Below are positions 4,943 to 6,051 of a DNA stretch of 6,051 bases, in pieces. The stretch is from an uncultured Oscillospiraceae bacterium (GTDB taxonomy: Bacteria; Bacillota; Clostridia; Oscillospirales; Ruminococcaceae): NCBI GenBank assembly GCA_910578255.1, contig CAJTQM010000013.1:33247-39297 (forward strand). Reading direction: 5' to 3'. Made by a program: the position numbers and the translations under genes. The notes below the pieces were generated by a model. The model was not told where the DNA came from and did no database searches. It was given only the letters and a program-made list of their open reading frames with translations. Each line of letters begins with the position of its first letter. The stretch's first letter is position 1.

Positions 4943-6051
4943 CTATTTTTTATTGAAAACGAATTTGTCCAGACGATCCATCATCTGCTCGACGGTCTGG
5001 CGAGGACAGGCGAAGTTGATGCGTACATGGGTGTCGGCGTGGAAAGCGCGGCCGTCGCTAACCAATACGCCGCAACGCGCCATATCGTCCAGCACATCGT
5101 CCATGGTTTTTCCGTTTTCCTCGAGCCATTCACCGAAGTCCATCAATGCCACATAGCAGCCTTCGTTGACCGAGAATTTTACGCCATGGAAATGACGTAC
5201 ACAATAATCCGCACAGTATTGCATATTGCCCCGGATATAGGCACACAACTCATCGACCCATTCGGCGCCGCCTTCGTAACCTCCGATGAGCGCGTAGGTG
5301 GACATGATGTTGTGGCTGTTGTAGTGGGACAGGGACTCCGTGTGCAGAATCTGTTCCCGCAGATCCTGACGGTAGATCACGTGGTAAGAGCCGACCAAAC
5401 CCGCCAGATTGAAGGTTTTGGAGGGCGCGTAAAACGCGCAGGTGATCCGTTTTGCCAAATCGGATACGGACTGGGTGGGGATATGCTTTTTGCCCTCGCC
5501 GATCATAAAGTCGGCCCAGATCTCGTCGGAAATGACGGTGACGCCGTGCTTGCCCATCAGATCAATGTAGTCGCTGATCTCCTCCTTGGTCCAGACACGG
5601 CCGGTAGGATTGTGGGGATTGCAGAAAATCGCGACACGAATGCCCTTTTCCACAATTTTTTTCTCCATATCCGCAAAATCCATGCGGTAAACGCCGTTTT
5701 CATCCTGCTTGAGCGGGGAAGAGACGATGTCCATCTCGTTGTTTTTTAAAACGCCGGTAAAGCCCACATAGGTGGGGGAGTGGACCAGAATCGGGTCGCC
5801 GGGCTTGGTGAAGGTGTGCAGCACCGCCGCTACGCCGCCTAAAACGCCGTTTTCATAGCCGATGTTTTCTTTGGTCAGACCGGTCACGCCAAAGCGCTCG
5901 CGCTGCCATTTAAAAATCGCGTTGTAATAGCGGTCCGGATCGCCGTAATAACCGAACAGCGGATGGTTTAACCGCTCCTGCATGGCTTCTACTACCGAAG
6001 GGGCGGTGGCAAAATCCATATCCGCGATCCACATGGGCAGCGGGGTGAATT
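4943..6051 (-). CDS. MalY/PatB-family PLP-dependent C-S lyase/aminotransferase (N-terminus beyond right edge)
   Basis: The reading frame is open from the right edge (FTPLP precedes MWIADMDF) to TAG at 4943-4945, giving about 368 residues of a family usually near 390; ATG 6034 is internal, not the start. Counted from that Met, LPMWIADMDFATAP and FGYYG form the N-terminal substrate region. NPHNPTG (139-145) and SDEIWADF (169-176, Asp170) hold the cofactor ring, SKTFNLAGL carries the Schiff-base Lys206, and HVRINFACPR (Arg338) binds the substrate carboxylate. The family is a cytosolic fold-type I homodimer; members act as cystathionine or cysteine-S-conjugate beta-lyases releasing ammonia, pyruvate and a thiol, and some as aminotransferases. 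Which activity applies here cannot be told. It resembles E. coli MalY and B. subtilis PatB in these motifs. Its own promoter lies outside the window; it ends at the hairpin 4837-4871. Confidence 0.92.
   Translation of the reverse strand, partial: FTPLPMWIADMDFATAPSVVEAMQERLNHPLFGYYGDPDRYYNAIFKWQRERFGVTGLTKENIGYENGVLGGVAAVLHTFTKPGDPILVHSPTYVGFTGVLKNNEMDIVSSPLKQDENGVYRMDFADMEKKIVEKGIRVAIFCNPHNPTGRVWTKEEISDYIDLMGKHGVTVISDEIWADFMIGEGKKHIPTQSVSDLAKRITCAFYAPSKTFNLAGLVGSYHVIYRQDLREQILHTESLSHYNSHNIMSTYALIGGYEGGAEWVDELCAYIRGNMQYCADYCVRHFHGVKFSVNEGCYVALMDFGEWLEENGKTMDDVLDDMARCGVLVSDGRAFHADTHVRINFACPRQTVEQMMDRLDKFVFNKK

Noticed and set aside
5027..5749. 240-aa plus-strand ORF
   Set aside because: It is antisense to the MalY/PatB-type gene, whose motifs are unambiguous on the other strand; it has no recognisable domain or binding site.

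Overview
The window looks like a chromosomal segment of a low-to-mid GC Firmicute, most probably a gut-type clostridium (Oscillospirales/Lachnospirales-like). The grounds are consensus sigma-A promoters, strong AGGAGG ribosome binding sites, intrinsic terminators with long T tracts, and protein families typical of Clostridia. The species cannot be named from the sequence. There are five sizeable genes (two cut by the window edges), one 26-residue small gene, one 7-codon leader ORF and a dense set of regulatory elements. No rRNA, tRNA, CRISPR or insertion sequence was seen.

Left part (1-1712): a divergent pair. On the minus strand is the N-terminal 228 residues of a TIM-barrel sugar isomerase/epimerase resembling fructoselysine 3-epimerase (FrlC). 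On the plus strand is a MerR-family activator with a GyrI-like ligand-binding domain. The epimerase promoter has a 19-bp spacer holding a 13-bp palindrome, the hallmark of a MerR-controlled promoter, so the regulator probably switches on its divergent neighbour.

Middle part (1713-3615): an Lsa-family ABC-F ribosome protection gene (506 aa; lincosamide/streptogramin A/pleuromutilin type) behind its own sigma-A promoter and a leader of about 240 nt. The leader contains a tiny ORF (MRKLSCK) whose codons overlap the first of four mutually pairing segments; the last two form an intrinsic terminator directly before the ABC-F ribosome binding site. This is a complete ribosome-stalling transcription attenuator readable from sequence alone. 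The ABC-F gene is compositionally mosaic: its first third is about 53% GC, its linker and second ATPase domain about 40%. A bidirectional terminator ends the gene and the convergent gene opposite.

Right part (3616-6051): minus-strand genes. A MalY/PatB-type PLP-dependent C-S lyase/aminotransferase enters from the right edge and ends at a 13-bp terminator hairpin. After about 140 bp of AT-rich DNA with degenerate ~30-bp-spaced repeats, a consensus promoter drives a 26-codon membrane peptide gene, then a terminator, then a 248-aa membrane-anchored extracytoplasmic protein of unknown function. The 26-residue peptide is a near copy (17/26 identical) of the membrane anchor of the 248-aa protein, so the two probably form a related pair made by partial duplication.
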